Assembly: GCA_913019935.1 (NCBI GenBank)
Contig: CAJVZC010000005.1
Span: 1-64,000 of the forward strand
Length of the DNA: 64,000 nucleotides
Reading direction: 5' to 3'
Source: an uncultured Methylococcales bacterium
Lineage (GTDB): Bacteria > Pseudomonadota > Gammaproteobacteria > Methylococcales > Methylomonadaceae
Below are positions 7,210-16,347 of this stretch, one piece after another (positions within the stretch are counted from its first letter, which is position 1; each line of letters begins with the position of its first letter). The position numbers and the translations under genes were made by a program. The notes under the pieces were generated by a model. It did no database searches. It worked only from the letters and a program-made list of their open reading frames with translations, and had not been told where the DNA came from.

Positions 7210-10107
7210 TCATGTTTGCGTGGCTTTTTTAATGCGACAAAGGGAGACTTTAGTTTCTTGCATGGCTGTGACTGAATCATAACCATAGGTAAAGATGGTA
7301 TTGCAGGATTCTCCTAAAATATAAGGGGCGCTACCGGAGGGATATTTTGAGTGTAAATTCTCCCCTTGGTAATGACCACCAAAATGAAAAGGCATAAAAA
7401 TTAAACCACGGGGTACCCGTTCGGTAATAAAAGCCTGAACTTTTATACGGCCGCCTTCAGGACCCTCAACCCAAATAGCTTCTTGGTGCTTAACACCTGC
7501 ATTGTTAGCGTCAGTTGGGTTGACTTCAGCAAACATCTCCTGTTGAAGTTCAGCTAACCAAGGGTTGGAGCGAGTTTCTTCGCCGCCGCCTTCGTATTCT
7601 ACGAGCCGACCACTTGTCATGGTGAGCGGGAAATCTTTGCTGAAATCAGTTTTTTGGATGGATGCATAGCGAGTGGGTAAACGATAAAATGATTTTCTAT
7701 CATCATAAGTTGGGAAGCGCTTAACCATATCACGGCGGTTGGTATAGAGAGGCTCGCGGTGAATGGGCACGGGATCTGGAAATTGCCAAACAATACAGCG
7801 GGCCTTAGCATTTCCAAAAGGGGCGCAACCATGTTTTATGGCAACCCGTTGAATGCCACCGGAAAGGTCTGTTTTCCAGTTCTTACCCTCGGCACTTTGT
7901 TTTTCTTTGTCGCTGAGGTCATGCCACCAGCCCAGTTCTTTGAGCAGCAGGTCGTTAAATTCTGGGTAGCCATTTTTGATTGCAGAGCCCTTGGAGAAGG
8001 ATTCGTTGGCCAGTAAGCTTACCCCGTCACGTTCGATGCCAAATCGGGCTCGGAAGGTTAGGCCCCCTTCAGCGACCGATTTGCTAGTGTCGTATAAGAG
8101 CGGTGTGCCGGGGTGTTTCATATCGGCAGTTCCCCAACAGGGCCAAGGTAATCCGAAATATTCGTTGTCGCAGTCGCCGCCTTGGGCCAGTAGTGAAGTT
8201 GTGTTGAAGGTGTGCCAGTTTTTTTGGTGTAATTTTAATCGTTCAGGGGTTTGTCCGGTATAACCAATAGTCCACATACCTTTATTGAATTCCCGGGTAA
8301 CATCTTCTATGAGAGGCTGATTATCGGTCACGCTAATGTGTTTAAACATGTGCTCCGAAAAATTAAATTTCTTGGCAAATCGATACAATATTTCATGATC
8401 AGGTTTTGACTCAAACAGCGGGTCAATGACTTGGTCACGCCATTGAATAGAACGATTGGATGAGGTGACAGAGCCATAGGTTTCAAATTGCGTGCAGGCG
8501 GGAAGTAGATAGGTGTTTTCTGTGCGGTTATGAAGAACAGATGCAACGGTAGGGTAGGGGTCGACAACGACCAATAAGTCCAGCTTCTCCATAGCCTCTT
8601 TCATTTCCGGGTTACGGGTTTGGCTGTTGGGTGCATGGCCCCAAAAAACCATCGCACGGATATTGTCATTTTGAGCAATTAAATCTTTTTCTTCGAGAAC
8701 GCCATCAATCCAGCGGGAGACAGGGATGCCGCTGGTATTCATCGTGCGCTTTTGAAGGCCTGTTCCATCGTCATAAAGGTTGTTATCAAAGCGGTTTGCT
8801 AGCCAATCGTAATCAATATCCCAGACTTTAGCCCAGTGTTGCCACGCGCCTTCGCTGAGGCCGTAATAGCCAGGAAGTGTGTGGCAGTTAGGGCCAAGGT
8901 CGGTAGCACCTTGGACATTATCATGGCCACGAAATATATTAGTACCACCCCCGGCAACGCCCATGTTGCCTAAGGCTAGTTGGAAAATACAGTAGGCGCG
9001 GGTATTGTTATTGCCGTTGGTGTGTTGTGTACCGCCCATGCACCAGATAAAGGTTCCCGGTTTATTGTGTGCCATGGTTTTTGCAGCGAGATAAAGCTCT
9101 TCTTCACTGGCGCCGGTAACTTCTTCGGTTTGTTTGGGATTCCATTGAGCGACTTCTTGTCGAATTTCATCCATTCCATATACGCGCTGTTCAATGAACG
9201 ACTTATCTTCCCATTGGTTTTCAAAAACATGCCAAAGAAGACCCCAAATCAGTGGGACATCGGTACCCGGGCGTAATTTAATATGTTGGTTGGCATGTGC
9301 TGCTGTGCGAGTAAATCGAGGATCAATGACAATAATGGGAGCGCCGCGCTCTTTAGCTCGAAAAATATGTTGCATGGAGATGGGGTGTGCTTCGGCCGGA
9401 TTCCCTCCAATAATTAAAATGGATTTTGCATTATGAATGTCATTAAATGAATTTGTCATTGCACCATAACCCCAGGTGTTAGCAACGCCGGCAACGGTCG
9501 TTGAGTGACAAATTCGAGCTTGATGGTCAATGTTGTTGGAGCCCCAAAAGGCCGCAAATTTTCTGAAAAGGTAGGCTTGTTCGTTGTTGTGTTTAGACGA
9601 ACCTAGCCAGTAGGTAGAGTCGGGGCCTGATTGTTCTCGAATGGATAGAATTTGGTCGCCAATTTCTTCGATAGCCGTTTCCCATGAAACTTTGCGCCAT
9701 TCGCCACCGACCATTTTCATCGGGTATTTGAGCCGTCGGTCACCGTGACCATGTTCTCTGACAGAGGCGCCTTTAGCGCAGTGTGCGCCTAAATTAAACG
9801 GGTGGTCGAAGGCCGGTTCCTGGCCGACCCAAATACCATTTTGTACTTCTGCAATAACACCGCAACCGACTGAGCAATGGGTACAGACACTACGTATCTT
9901 TTTCAGGGTGTTTTCTTTTGCGGCGACAACTTTTGTTTCAGCGTTAGCTTCTTGCATCAGTGTTAGCGGAAAGGCGCTACTAATAGCCGCGCCTCCAACA
10001 GCTAGACCAGAGCGCTGTATGAACGTACGCCGGTTAAGCAGGGGACTTTCAGTGGATGATGGCGAGGGTGTCGATGATTTTTTAGCGTCGCGTTTTATTA
10101 GTTTCAT
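7210..10107 (-). CDS. fdhA: Formate dehydrogenase catalytic subunit (alpha), Cys type
   Basis: 965 residues. Molybdopterin (bis-MGD) enzyme that oxidises formate to CO2, here in the periplasm. The N-terminus has a Tat signal with NRRTFIQRSG at about 25-34. A 4Fe-4S site follows at Cys75, Cys78, Cys82 and Cys110 (CTHCSVGC and AHCAKG). The catalytic residue is Cys200 in RICHSTTV, followed by His201, where the selenoprotein homologues have selenocysteine; there is no in-frame TGA. Further landmarks are the GGNPAEAHP loop, the CMGGTQHTNGNNN motif and the C-terminal dinucleotide-binding domain (LTMTSGRLVEYEGGGEETRSNPWLAEL, shown only in part by family resemblance). Length is typical. It is preceded 33 bases upstream by the small Tat protein gene and followed by fdhB. 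Confidence 0.95.
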   Translation of the reverse strand: MKLIKRDAKKSSTPSPSSTESPLLNRRTFIQRSGLAVGGAAISSAFPLTLMQEANAETKVVAAKENTLKKIRSVCTHCSVGCGVIAEVQNGIWVGQEPAFDHPFNLGAHCAKGASVREHGHGDRRLKYPMKMVGGEWRKVSWETAIEEIGDQILSIREQSGPDSTYWLGSSKHNNEQAYLFRKFAAFWGSNNIDHQARICHSTTVAGVANTWGYGAMTNSFNDIHNAKSILIIGGNPAEAHPISMQHIFRAKERGAPIIVIDPRFTRTAAHANQHIKLRPGTDVPLIWGLLWHVFENQWEDKSFIEQRVYGMDEIRQEVAQWNPKQTEEVTGASEEELYLAAKTMAHNKPGTFIWCMGGTQHTNGNNNTRAYCIFQLALGNMGVAGGGTNIFRGHDNVQGATDLGPNCHTLPGYYGLSEGAWQHWAKVWDIDYDWLANRFDNNLYDDGTGLQKRTMNTSGIPVSRWIDGVLEEKDLIAQNDNIRAMVFWGHAPNSQTRNPEMKEAMEKLDLLVVVDPYPTVASVLHNRTENTYLLPACTQFETYGSVTSSNRSIQWRDQVIDPLFESKPDHEILYRFAKKFNFSEHMFKHISVTDNQPLIEDVTREFNKGMWTIGYTGQTPERLKLHQKNWHTFNTTSLLAQGGDCDNEYFGLPWPCWGTADMKHPGTPLLYDTSKSVAEGGLTFRARFGIERDGVSLLANESFSKGSAIKNGYPEFNDLLLKELGWWHDLSDKEKQSAEGKNWKTDLSGGIQRVAIKHGCAPFGNAKARCIVWQFPDPVPIHREPLYTNRRDMVKRFPTYDDRKSFYRLPTRYASIQKTDFSKDFPLTMTSGRLVEYEGGGEETRSNPWLAELQQEMFAEVNPTDANNAGVKHQEAIWVEGPEGGRIKVQAFITERVPRGLIFMPFHFGGHYQGENLHSKYPSGSAPYILGESCNTIFTYGYDSVTAMQETKVSLCRIKKATQT

Positions 10108-10140
10108 AACACCATCAATAATAAATTAAAAAATAAAGTA

Positions 10141-10347
10141 TTAGAAGCGCGCCTTTTGATAGTAGGTTTTGATGTGTTCCGTTTCATGATAGCCCTGGTG
10201 TGGGGAAGGGCTGTCAGGCTCTTTTTTGGCGACGGTTTTTTTTTGGGCAAAGACCTGATTAGGGAGCAATGGTATTAAGCCTGCACTGATGCTGATGAGT
10301 GTGTTTTTGAGGAAATGTCTTCTCGACGGGCGGGTGTGAGTAGTCAT
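10141..10347 (-). CDS. Small Tat-signal protein of the formate dehydrogenase locus (TIGR02811-like)
   Basis: 68 residues with a twin-arginine signal (SRRHFLKNTL at about 8-17, hydrophobic run, likely cleavage after QVFAQ at ~35) and a mature part of only about 33 residues. The C-terminal GYHETEHIKTYYQKARF resembles the conserved end of the family described as formate dehydrogenase region TAT target, which occurs just upstream of this type of fdhA. No cofactor-binding residues (no cysteine) are seen. Function unknown; a role as an exported assembly factor or small subunit is inferred from strict linkage. It lies 30 bases after djlA and 33 before fdhA. Confidence 0.85.
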   Translation of the reverse strand: MTTHTRPSRRHFLKNTLISISAGLIPLLPNQVFAQKKTVAKKEPDSPSPHQGYHETEHIKTYYQKARF

Positions 10348-10377
10348 GAGGTTGGTGTGAGTTGTTTTATAAAGGGA

Positions 10378-11184
10378 TTATTTTTTCCGGTATTCGCGGA
10401 TAAGATCGTATGCTTTGGCTATTTTTTGCGTTTTCTTTTTGGCGATAGTCATCATTTCTTCAGGGAGGCCTTTAGCAACGAGTTTATCGGGGTGATTTTG
10501 GCTCATTAACCGGCGATAGGCTTTTTTGATTTCGATATCGCTCGCGTTTTCGCTAACCCCAAGAACAGAGTAAGCATCTGCAAGGTTGTCACCAGAGTGT
10601 CCAGAATGTGGTTGTCCTTGTTGATGAAAGCGTTGTTGCGCCTGAGCTTGCATTTTAATCTGTTGAAATTCGAGTCGGGAAATCTTCAGAATCTGACAGA
10701 TTTTTAATAAAACATTTTCTTCTTCGGGGGCAAGTGTGCCATCGGCAAAGGCGGCTTGAACCTGAATATCGAGAAACATTCGGATCAGGTTGTTACGCCG
10801 TGAACATTCTTTACGGAATTGGGTTAGCGCGTCGGTAAGAGGAAAATCAGAGGCTTTGCCTTGGTCAAAAAGTTTTATCGCGGCTTCTCGGAGTTCACCT
10901 GAAAGCATCATTTCATCCATGACGCGTCGAGCCAATTTTATTTCAGAAGGTGAAACGGTGCCATCAGCTTTGGCAATGTGACCCATGACAGAGAAAGTTG
11001 CCGTGAAAAAGGCCATCTGAACGCGGTGTTGGTCGCCAGGGTTAAAGCCTTGGTTAACACCGCCTTCTAGGCCGCCCATGCCCATATCTAATTGATGCCC
11101 TAAAGAGGCGCCTAGAATAGCACCGAGAGGGCCACCCATCATAAAACCAAAGGTACCGCCTAAAAATTTCCCTAACCAGCTCAT
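10378..11184 (-). CDS. djlA: Co-chaperone DjlA (membrane-anchored J-domain protein)
   Basis: 268 residues. The N-terminus is a single glycine-rich membrane segment (WLGKFLGGTFGFMMGGPLGA), then a TerB-like tellurite-resistance domain (about 55-180, with AHIAKADGTVSPSEI and ADGTLAPEEENVLL) and a C-terminal J domain (DAYSVLGVSENASDIEIKKA, then the DnaK-contacting HPD in SQNHPDK). It stimulates DnaK at the inner membrane. It lies upstream of the formate dehydrogenase genes on the same strand with a 30-base gap lacking a terminator, so co-transcription is possible. Divergent from purC. Confidence 0.95.
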   Translation of the reverse strand: MSWLGKFLGGTFGFMMGGPLGAILGASLGHQLDMGMGGLEGGVNQGFNPGDQHRVQMAFFTATFSVMGHIAKADGTVSPSEIKLARRVMDEMMLSGELREAAIKLFDQGKASDFPLTDALTQFRKECSRRNNLIRMFLDIQVQAAFADGTLAPEEENVLLKICQILKISRLEFQQIKMQAQAQQRFHQQGQPHSGHSGDNLADAYSVLGVSENASDIEIKKAYRRLMSQNHPDKLVAKGLPEEMMTIAKKKTQKIAKAYDLIREYRKK

Positions 11185-11202
11185 TGTTTAATCTATTTTA
11201 AT

Positions 11203-11233
11203 TTGTAAAATGTTAAACTTACACCTTTATAAC
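11203..11233 (+). promoter_or_regulatory. Candidate purC promoter
   Basis: TTGTAA at 11203-11208 and TATAAC at 11228-11233 with a 19-base spacer. The -10 element lies inside the spacing of a 9-base inverted repeat described separately. Prediction from hexamers only. Confidence 0.35.
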
Positions 11234-11251
11234 CTTTTAATAAAGTTTAAC
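11212..11251. repeat. Perfect 9-bp inverted repeat around the purC -10 region
   Basis: GTTAAACTT at 11212-11220 and AAGTTTAAC at 11243-11251, separated by 22 bases that contain the candidate -10 hexamer. It does not resemble the E. coli PurR box. It could be an operator or chance in AT-rich DNA. Confidence 0.4.
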
Positions 11252-11261
11252 AGCGATATTT

Positions 11262-12161
11262 ATGCCATCACCTGAAGCATTATTTGAATCTTCTATAACC
11301 AGTTTAACGTTACGTGCACGCGGTAAGGTGCGTGATATTTATGATATTGACGAGCAACATATGTTGATCGTTACGACGGATCGAATCTCTGCATTTGATG
11401 TGGTGTTGCCGGGTCCTATTCCGGGTAAAGGGCGAGTACTGACAGAGGTTTCTAATTTTTGGTTTGATAAAACGCAATCAATGGTACCTAATCATTTGGT
11501 TGATATACCCTTATCCGATGTGCTTCCAGACCCTCGTGAACGTGAAGAGGTTGAAGGTAGAGCTATTGTGGTAAAAAAATTAAAACCATTACCTGTTGAG
11601 GCCATCGTTAGAGGGTATTTAATTGGTTCGGGGTGGAAGGATTATCAACAAACAGGCGCTGTTTGTGGCATAACCTTGCCGACTGGATTACAACAAGGAC
11701 AGCGATTACCGAAGCCGATTTATACACCATCAACGAAAGCCGTTATAGGTGATCATGATGAAAATATTTCTTTTTCTGAAACCATCGGTCTTTTGGGTGA
11801 GTCGTTAGCGCAGCAAGTGAAAGAAGTGAGTTTATTGCTTTATCAAGAGGCGGCTGATTTTGCACTAAAACGCGGTATTATAATTGCTGATACCAAGTTT
11901 GAATTTGGCTTGGATGAGGCACAAATACTTTTTCTGATTGATGAAGCATTGACGCCAGATTCATCGCGATTTTGGCCTGCTGACCAGTATCGAGTGGGTA
12001 TTAGTCCGCCAAGCTTTGATAAACAATATATTCGTGATTACTTAGAAACACTTGATTGGGACAAAACGGCTCCTGGGCCTGCATTGCCTGATGATATTGC
12101 GCTGAAAAGTAGTGAAAAATATCGGGAAGCAAAATTTATATTAACCGGTTTAGCCGACTAA
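11262..12161 (+). CDS. purC: Phosphoribosylaminoimidazole-succinocarboxamide synthase PurC
   Basis: 299 residues, of the longer (~300) yeast-like class of SAICAR synthase rather than the ~237-residue E. coli type. It joins aspartate to CAIR with ATP in purine synthesis. Typical segments: RGKVRDIYD near the N-terminus, [66 protein letters not shown] and [14 protein letters not shown]. The ATG at 11262 has no evident Shine-Dalgarno sequence. The next gene, coaBC, starts 62 bases downstream. Confidence 0.95.
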   Translation: MPSPEALFESSITSLTLRARGKVRDIYDIDEQHMLIVTTDRISAFDVVLPGPIPGKGRVLTEVSNFWFDKTQSMVPNHLVDIPLSDVLPDPREREEVEGRAIVVKKLKPLPVEAIVRGYLIGSGWKDYQQTGAVCGITLPTGLQQGQRLPKPIYTPSTKAVIGDHDENISFSETIGLLGESLAQQVKEVSLLLYQEAADFALKRGIIIADTKFEFGLDEAQILFLIDEALTPDSSRFWPADQYRVGISPPSFDKQYIRDYLETLDWDKTAPGPALPDDIALKSSEKYREAKFILTGLAD

Positions 12162-12223
12162 TAACGATTATTCTAAGTGAGCTATGATTGTTTTGATCCA
12201 AAGAGATATGACAGGAGCCGGGC

Positions 12224-13414
12224 ATTACTAAGCGAATTTTATTAGGGATTTGTGGGGGTATAGCCGCTTACAAATCGGCTGAATTAGTCCGGTTGTTTCG
12301 TAAGCAGGGTGTTGATGTCAGGGTGATAATGACGGACTCAGCCATGGAGTTTGTTACGCCGTTAACATTTCAGGCGCTATCAGGGCATTCGGTTCATTCG
12401 AAATTATTAGATAGTGATGAAGAGAATGCCATGGGCCATATTAATTTAGCCCGATGGGCCGATGAAATTATTATTGCACCTGCTTCAGCGAATAGTATTG
12501 CTAAATTTGCACATGGTGTTGCCGATGATTTATTAAGCACCGTGGTCTTAGCAACACAAGGTAAGGTCACGTTAGCACCCAGTATGAATCAAGCGATGTG
12601 GCTTAATGGGGCTGTTCAAGAAAATATTGCGACATTGCGTGCACGGGGTATGGTTATTTTGAATCCTGAACACGGTAGTCAGGCTTGTGGAGAAACGGGT
12701 CCAGGTCGAATGGTTGAGCCAGAACATATTTGCCAAGAAATACTGCAGACTGCGGCTGGGCCGCTAAGTGGCGTTTCTGTGCTCATTAGCGCAGGACCGA
12801 CGCGAGAGCCTATTGATCCAGTTCGGTATATCACGAACCGAAGTTCTGGCAAAATGGGCTATGCGTTAGCAGAGATGGCTAAAAGTGCTGGAGCTGATGT
12901 GACTTTAGTCAGTGGCCCGGTGGCTTTAGCTCCACCGACCGGTGTTAAATTACTTGCGGTGGAAACAGCCGAGCAAATGTATGAACAAGTAGTGGACTGT
13001 TCAGCTAACGCTAATATTTTTATTGGATCAGCAGCGGTTGCAGATTACAGCCCTGTCGCTGAAGAAAACAAGATAAAAACAGCCGGTGCGAATAAAACGT
13101 TACTTTTACTAAAAACACGCGATATATTAGCCTCAGTGGCCGAGTCGAATGAGGCTTTGTTTACGGTTGGTTTTGCCGCTGAAACAGAACACCTTGAGGC
13201 GTATGCCAAAGATAAATTAGCGCGCAAGAAAGTTGATATGGTTGCTGCCAATTGGGTTGGCCGTGCAGACGGTGGCTTTGATAAAGAAAATAATGCGGTA
13301 ACGGTCTATTGGCGCGGTGGACAACAAGATTTTCCGATGACAGCTAAGCGGGATTTAGCACAACAACTTATCAAATTAATAGCGCAACAGTATTATGAAA
13401 AAAATAAAATTTAA
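12224..13414 (+). CDS. coaBC: Bifunctional CoaBC (phosphopantothenoylcysteine decarboxylase / phosphopantothenate-cysteine ligase)
   Basis: 396 residues when started at ATT 12224. The domain needs the N-terminal [20 protein letters not shown] stretch (FMN-binding CoaC start), which is encoded upstream of the first conventional start, TTG 12293. In this frame the only open bases before it run back to TGA 12209, with no ATG, GTG or TTG between. ATT 12224 has a GGAG six bases upstream (12214-12217), so it is the most likely initiator. Downstream lie the CoaC motifs ([21 protein letters not shown]) and the CoaB half with [28 protein letters not shown] and GFAAETE. The enzyme makes 4'-phosphopantetheine for coenzyme A. 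dut overlaps its last 20 bases. Confidence 0.93.
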   Translation: MTKRILLGICGGIAAYKSAELVRLFRKQGVDVRVIMTDSAMEFVTPLTFQALSGHSVHSKLLDSDEENAMGHINLARWADEIIIAPASANSIAKFAHGVADDLLSTVVLATQGKVTLAPSMNQAMWLNGAVQENIATLRARGMVILNPEHGSQACGETGPGRMVEPEHICQEILQTAAGPLSGVSVLISAGPTREPIDPVRYITNRSSGKMGYALAEMAKSAGADVTLVSGPVALAPPTGVKLLAVETAEQMYEQVVDCSANANIFIGSAAVADYSPVAEENKIKTAGANKTLLLLKTRDILASVAESNEALFTVGFAAETEHLEAYAKDKLARKKVDMVAANWVGRADGGFDKENNAVTVYWRGGQQDFPMTAKRDLAQQLIKLIAQQYYEKNKI

Positions 13415-13850
13415 AATTCTCGATAACCGTTTGGGCACGGAAATACCGCTACCTGAATATGCAACCGATGGTTCTGCAGGTATAGATCTGAAAGCTTGTC
13501 TTGATGCTACAGTTGTTTTAAATCCTGGGGAGACCCTGTTGATCCCGACAGGGCTTGCTATTCATATTGATGATCCTAGTTTGGCTGCAGTGTTATTGCC
13601 GCGATCAGGATTAGGGCATAAGCACGGTATTGTATTGGGAAATTTGGTTGGTTTGATTGATTCTGATTATCAAGGACAAGTCTTTGTGTCTTGTTGGAAT
13701 CGAGGCGATAAAGCATTTTCTATTGAAGTAGGTGAGCGGATTGCACAAATGATTTTTGTACCCGTTGTTCAAGCTGAGTTGGTTCAAGTTGACGATTTTG
13801 ATTTAAGTGAACGTGCTGACGGTGGCTTCGGTCATACCGGTCGGCAATAG
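13395..13850 (+). CDS. dut: Deoxyuridine triphosphate nucleotidohydrolase (dUTPase)
   Basis: 151 residues, standard for trimeric dUTPase, which hydrolyses dUTP to dUMP. All five motifs are visible: [41 protein letters not shown] and the C-terminal [12 protein letters not shown]. The coaBC-dut pairing with an overlap (20 bases) is common in gammaproteobacteria and implies coupled translation. Confidence 0.97.
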   Translation: MKKIKFKILDNRLGTEIPLPEYATDGSAGIDLKACLDATVVLNPGETLLIPTGLAIHIDDPSLAAVLLPRSGLGHKHGIVLGNLVGLIDSDYQGQVFVSCWNRGDKAFSIEVGERIAQMIFVPVVQAELVQVDDFDLSERADGGFGHTGRQ

Positions 13851-13874
13851 TAAATATATTTTAAATTTAAGTAA

Positions 13875-14762
<888 letters not shown>

Positions 14763-14790
14763 AATGCCTTCTTAAACGTTACGCTATAAT

Positions 14791-15366
14791 TTACCCCAGT
14801 AAGGTAATCATTTGTTCTATTGGCGGTAAAATCAGCATCTTTGCTAATTGTAGGGCGATAATGGCAATTAAGGGCGACAAGTCAATGCCCGATATCACTG
14901 GAACTAGTCCGCGGCAAATTTTGAGCAAAGGCTCGGTTAGGCTCTGTAGCAGTGTTGCTGCAGGATTGCTGTAGCCGTGTGAAAACCAACTGAGTATAGC
15001 GCGGGCAAAGATTGCAAAGAGATAGATGTTTAAGAGGGTGGATATGAGCTGTGATACCGTTAATAAAAATAATGCAGTGATGGATAGAGAAACGCCTTTG
15101 AGCATAAGAATCGTGTAAGTAGACGATATTTGGATAATTAATGCCAAGAGAATGCATGACGTATCAGCCCTGCCGATTGAAGGGATGACTCTTCGTAGGT
15201 GCTTGAGTGGTGGATGGGTGATTTTAACCAATAACTGGATATACGGGTTATAGAAGTCAGCATTAACCCACTGTAATAAAAATCGTAAAAGGATCGCGAG
15301 GACATACAAAGAAATAAATGTATCGATAAGGAAAATAATGGGGTCAGTCATGTAAGTAGAGTCCAT
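14791..15366 (-). CDS. yggT: YggT family integral membrane protein
   Basis: 191 residues with two tandem YGGT repeats, each with two membrane segments (about residues 7-30 and 62-85, then 95-120 and 155-180). Each repeat has the hydrophobic-YNPYIQLL- or YSNPAATLL-type segment followed by a TEPLL / THPPL proline motif. Related proteins are implicated in osmotic tolerance and membrane organisation; the exact function is unclear. Its ATG overlaps the proC stop by one base (TAATG), so the two are coupled, as commonly seen. Confidence 0.9.
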   Translation of the reverse strand: MDSTYMTDPIIFLIDTFISLYVLAILLRFLLQWVNADFYNPYIQLLVKITHPPLKHLRRVIPSIGRADTSCILLALIIQISSTYTILMLKGVSLSITALFLLTVSQLISTLLNIYLFAIFARAILSWFSHGYSNPAATLLQSLTEPLLKICRGLVPVISGIDLSPLIAIIALQLAKMLILPPIEQMITLLG

Positions 15367-16193
15367 TAGTTTTCTCCTAGTTCAGTGGACATTTCTATGG
15401 ATCGGTCAAAAGCAGCATGTACGGCCTGATTTACCAATGTTTCAAGGCCGCCATTTTGAAAAGTGCTGATGGCCTGTTGTGTGGTGCCCCCCGGGGAGGT
15501 AACCTTTTTACGGAGTGATTCGGGGGATTCACCTGATTCTAGGGCGATTTTAGCTGCTCCTAGAGCAGTTTGTTGGATTAACAGACGTGCGGTTTGTTCA
15601 GGTAGGCCGAGTTCAAGCGCTGATTTTTCCATGGCTTCCATGAGTAGAAAGAAATAGGCGGGACCACTGCCTGAAATGGCAGTTACCGTATCCATGAGGC
15701 GTTCTTCATCAACCCAAAGCGCTATCCCTACAGCGCGTAAAATATTTTCAGTTAAGTCACGTTGTTGAGGGCTGACATTATTGTTAGCGTGTAAGGCCGT
15801 AGCGCCAGTCTGAACTAAAGCAGGTGTGTTAGGCATACAGCGCACAATAGCTTGTTGTTTTCCTAACCAATGACTGAGGCTGGATTGATTAATCCCCGCG
15901 GCAATAGAAATGAATAAAGGGTTTTTGGGGCCGAGAGCAGTGAGAATATTGCCACAGACACTTTTCATTATTTGTGGCTTAACGGCTAAAACAATAATAT
16001 CTGAGTGTTGCACCAAGCCTTCTAGGGTTGGATGTGTATTAATAGTAAATGTGGCGTGGAGTGATTGTAATTGTGTGTCGTCAATATCATAAACATGGAT
16101 ATGGTTACACGGGTGTTTGCTGGCAATGAGTCCACTAATGAGACTGGTTGCCATATTTCCACCGCCAATAAAGCCGATTGCTTGTGTTTGCAT
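15366..16193 (-). CDS. proC: Pyrroline-5-carboxylate reductase ProC
   Basis: 275 residues. Last step of proline synthesis, NAD(P)H-dependent. It has the N-terminal Rossmann motif GFIGGGNMATSLI (about 7-19), VLAVKPQIM, RCMPNTPALV, the hinge AISGSGPAYFFLLMEAM and the signature KVTSPGGTTQQAI near the C-terminus. Upstream partner of yggT. yggS, often in the same operon, is elsewhere in the window. Divergent from the radical SAM gene at 16348. Confidence 0.96.
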   Translation of the reverse strand: MQTQAIGFIGGGNMATSLISGLIASKHPCNHIHVYDIDDTQLQSLHATFTINTHPTLEGLVQHSDIIVLAVKPQIMKSVCGNILTALGPKNPLFISIAAGINQSSLSHWLGKQQAIVRCMPNTPALVQTGATALHANNNVSPQQRDLTENILRAVGIALWVDEERLMDTVTAISGSGPAYFFLLMEAMEKSALELGLPEQTARLLIQQTALGAAKIALESGESPESLRKKVTSPGGTTQQAISTFQNGGLETLVNQAVHAAFDRSIEMSTELGEN

Positions 16194-16230
16194 AGGGTGC
16201 CGCTGAATTAATAAAAAGATAGCGTTTATT

Positions 16231-16255
16231 TTACCCTATCTTTTCGATGGGGTAA
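16231..16255. repeat. 10-bp hairpin between proC and the radical SAM gene
   Basis: TTACCCTATC (16231-16240) can pair with GATGGGGTAA (16246-16255), with one T-G wobble and a five-base loop. No T tract follows on either strand, so it is not a normal terminator. It sits in the divergent promoter region and could be an operator or leader structure. Confidence 0.4.
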
Positions 16256-16347
16256 TGAGGTATAAAAAATTTTTAAGGTTTAGCATCGGTTGATTGTATG
16301 TAGAAGCTATTTTCTATTTAATAGAGGATCGTTAATAATCAAAAATT

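Noticed and set aside
8976-9276. Open frames on either strand opposite or within fdhA
   Set aside because: Out-of-frame or antisense shadows of a well-conserved gene, with no ribosome site or recognisable family.
9508-9510. Selenocysteine at the fdhA active site
   Set aside because: The codon is TGT (Cys200), not TGA; the gene has no in-frame stop.
12293-13414. Starting coaBC at TTG 12293
   Set aside because: It would drop about 23 residues including the conserved [14 protein letters not shown]-binding motif, and it has no Shine-Dalgarno sequence.
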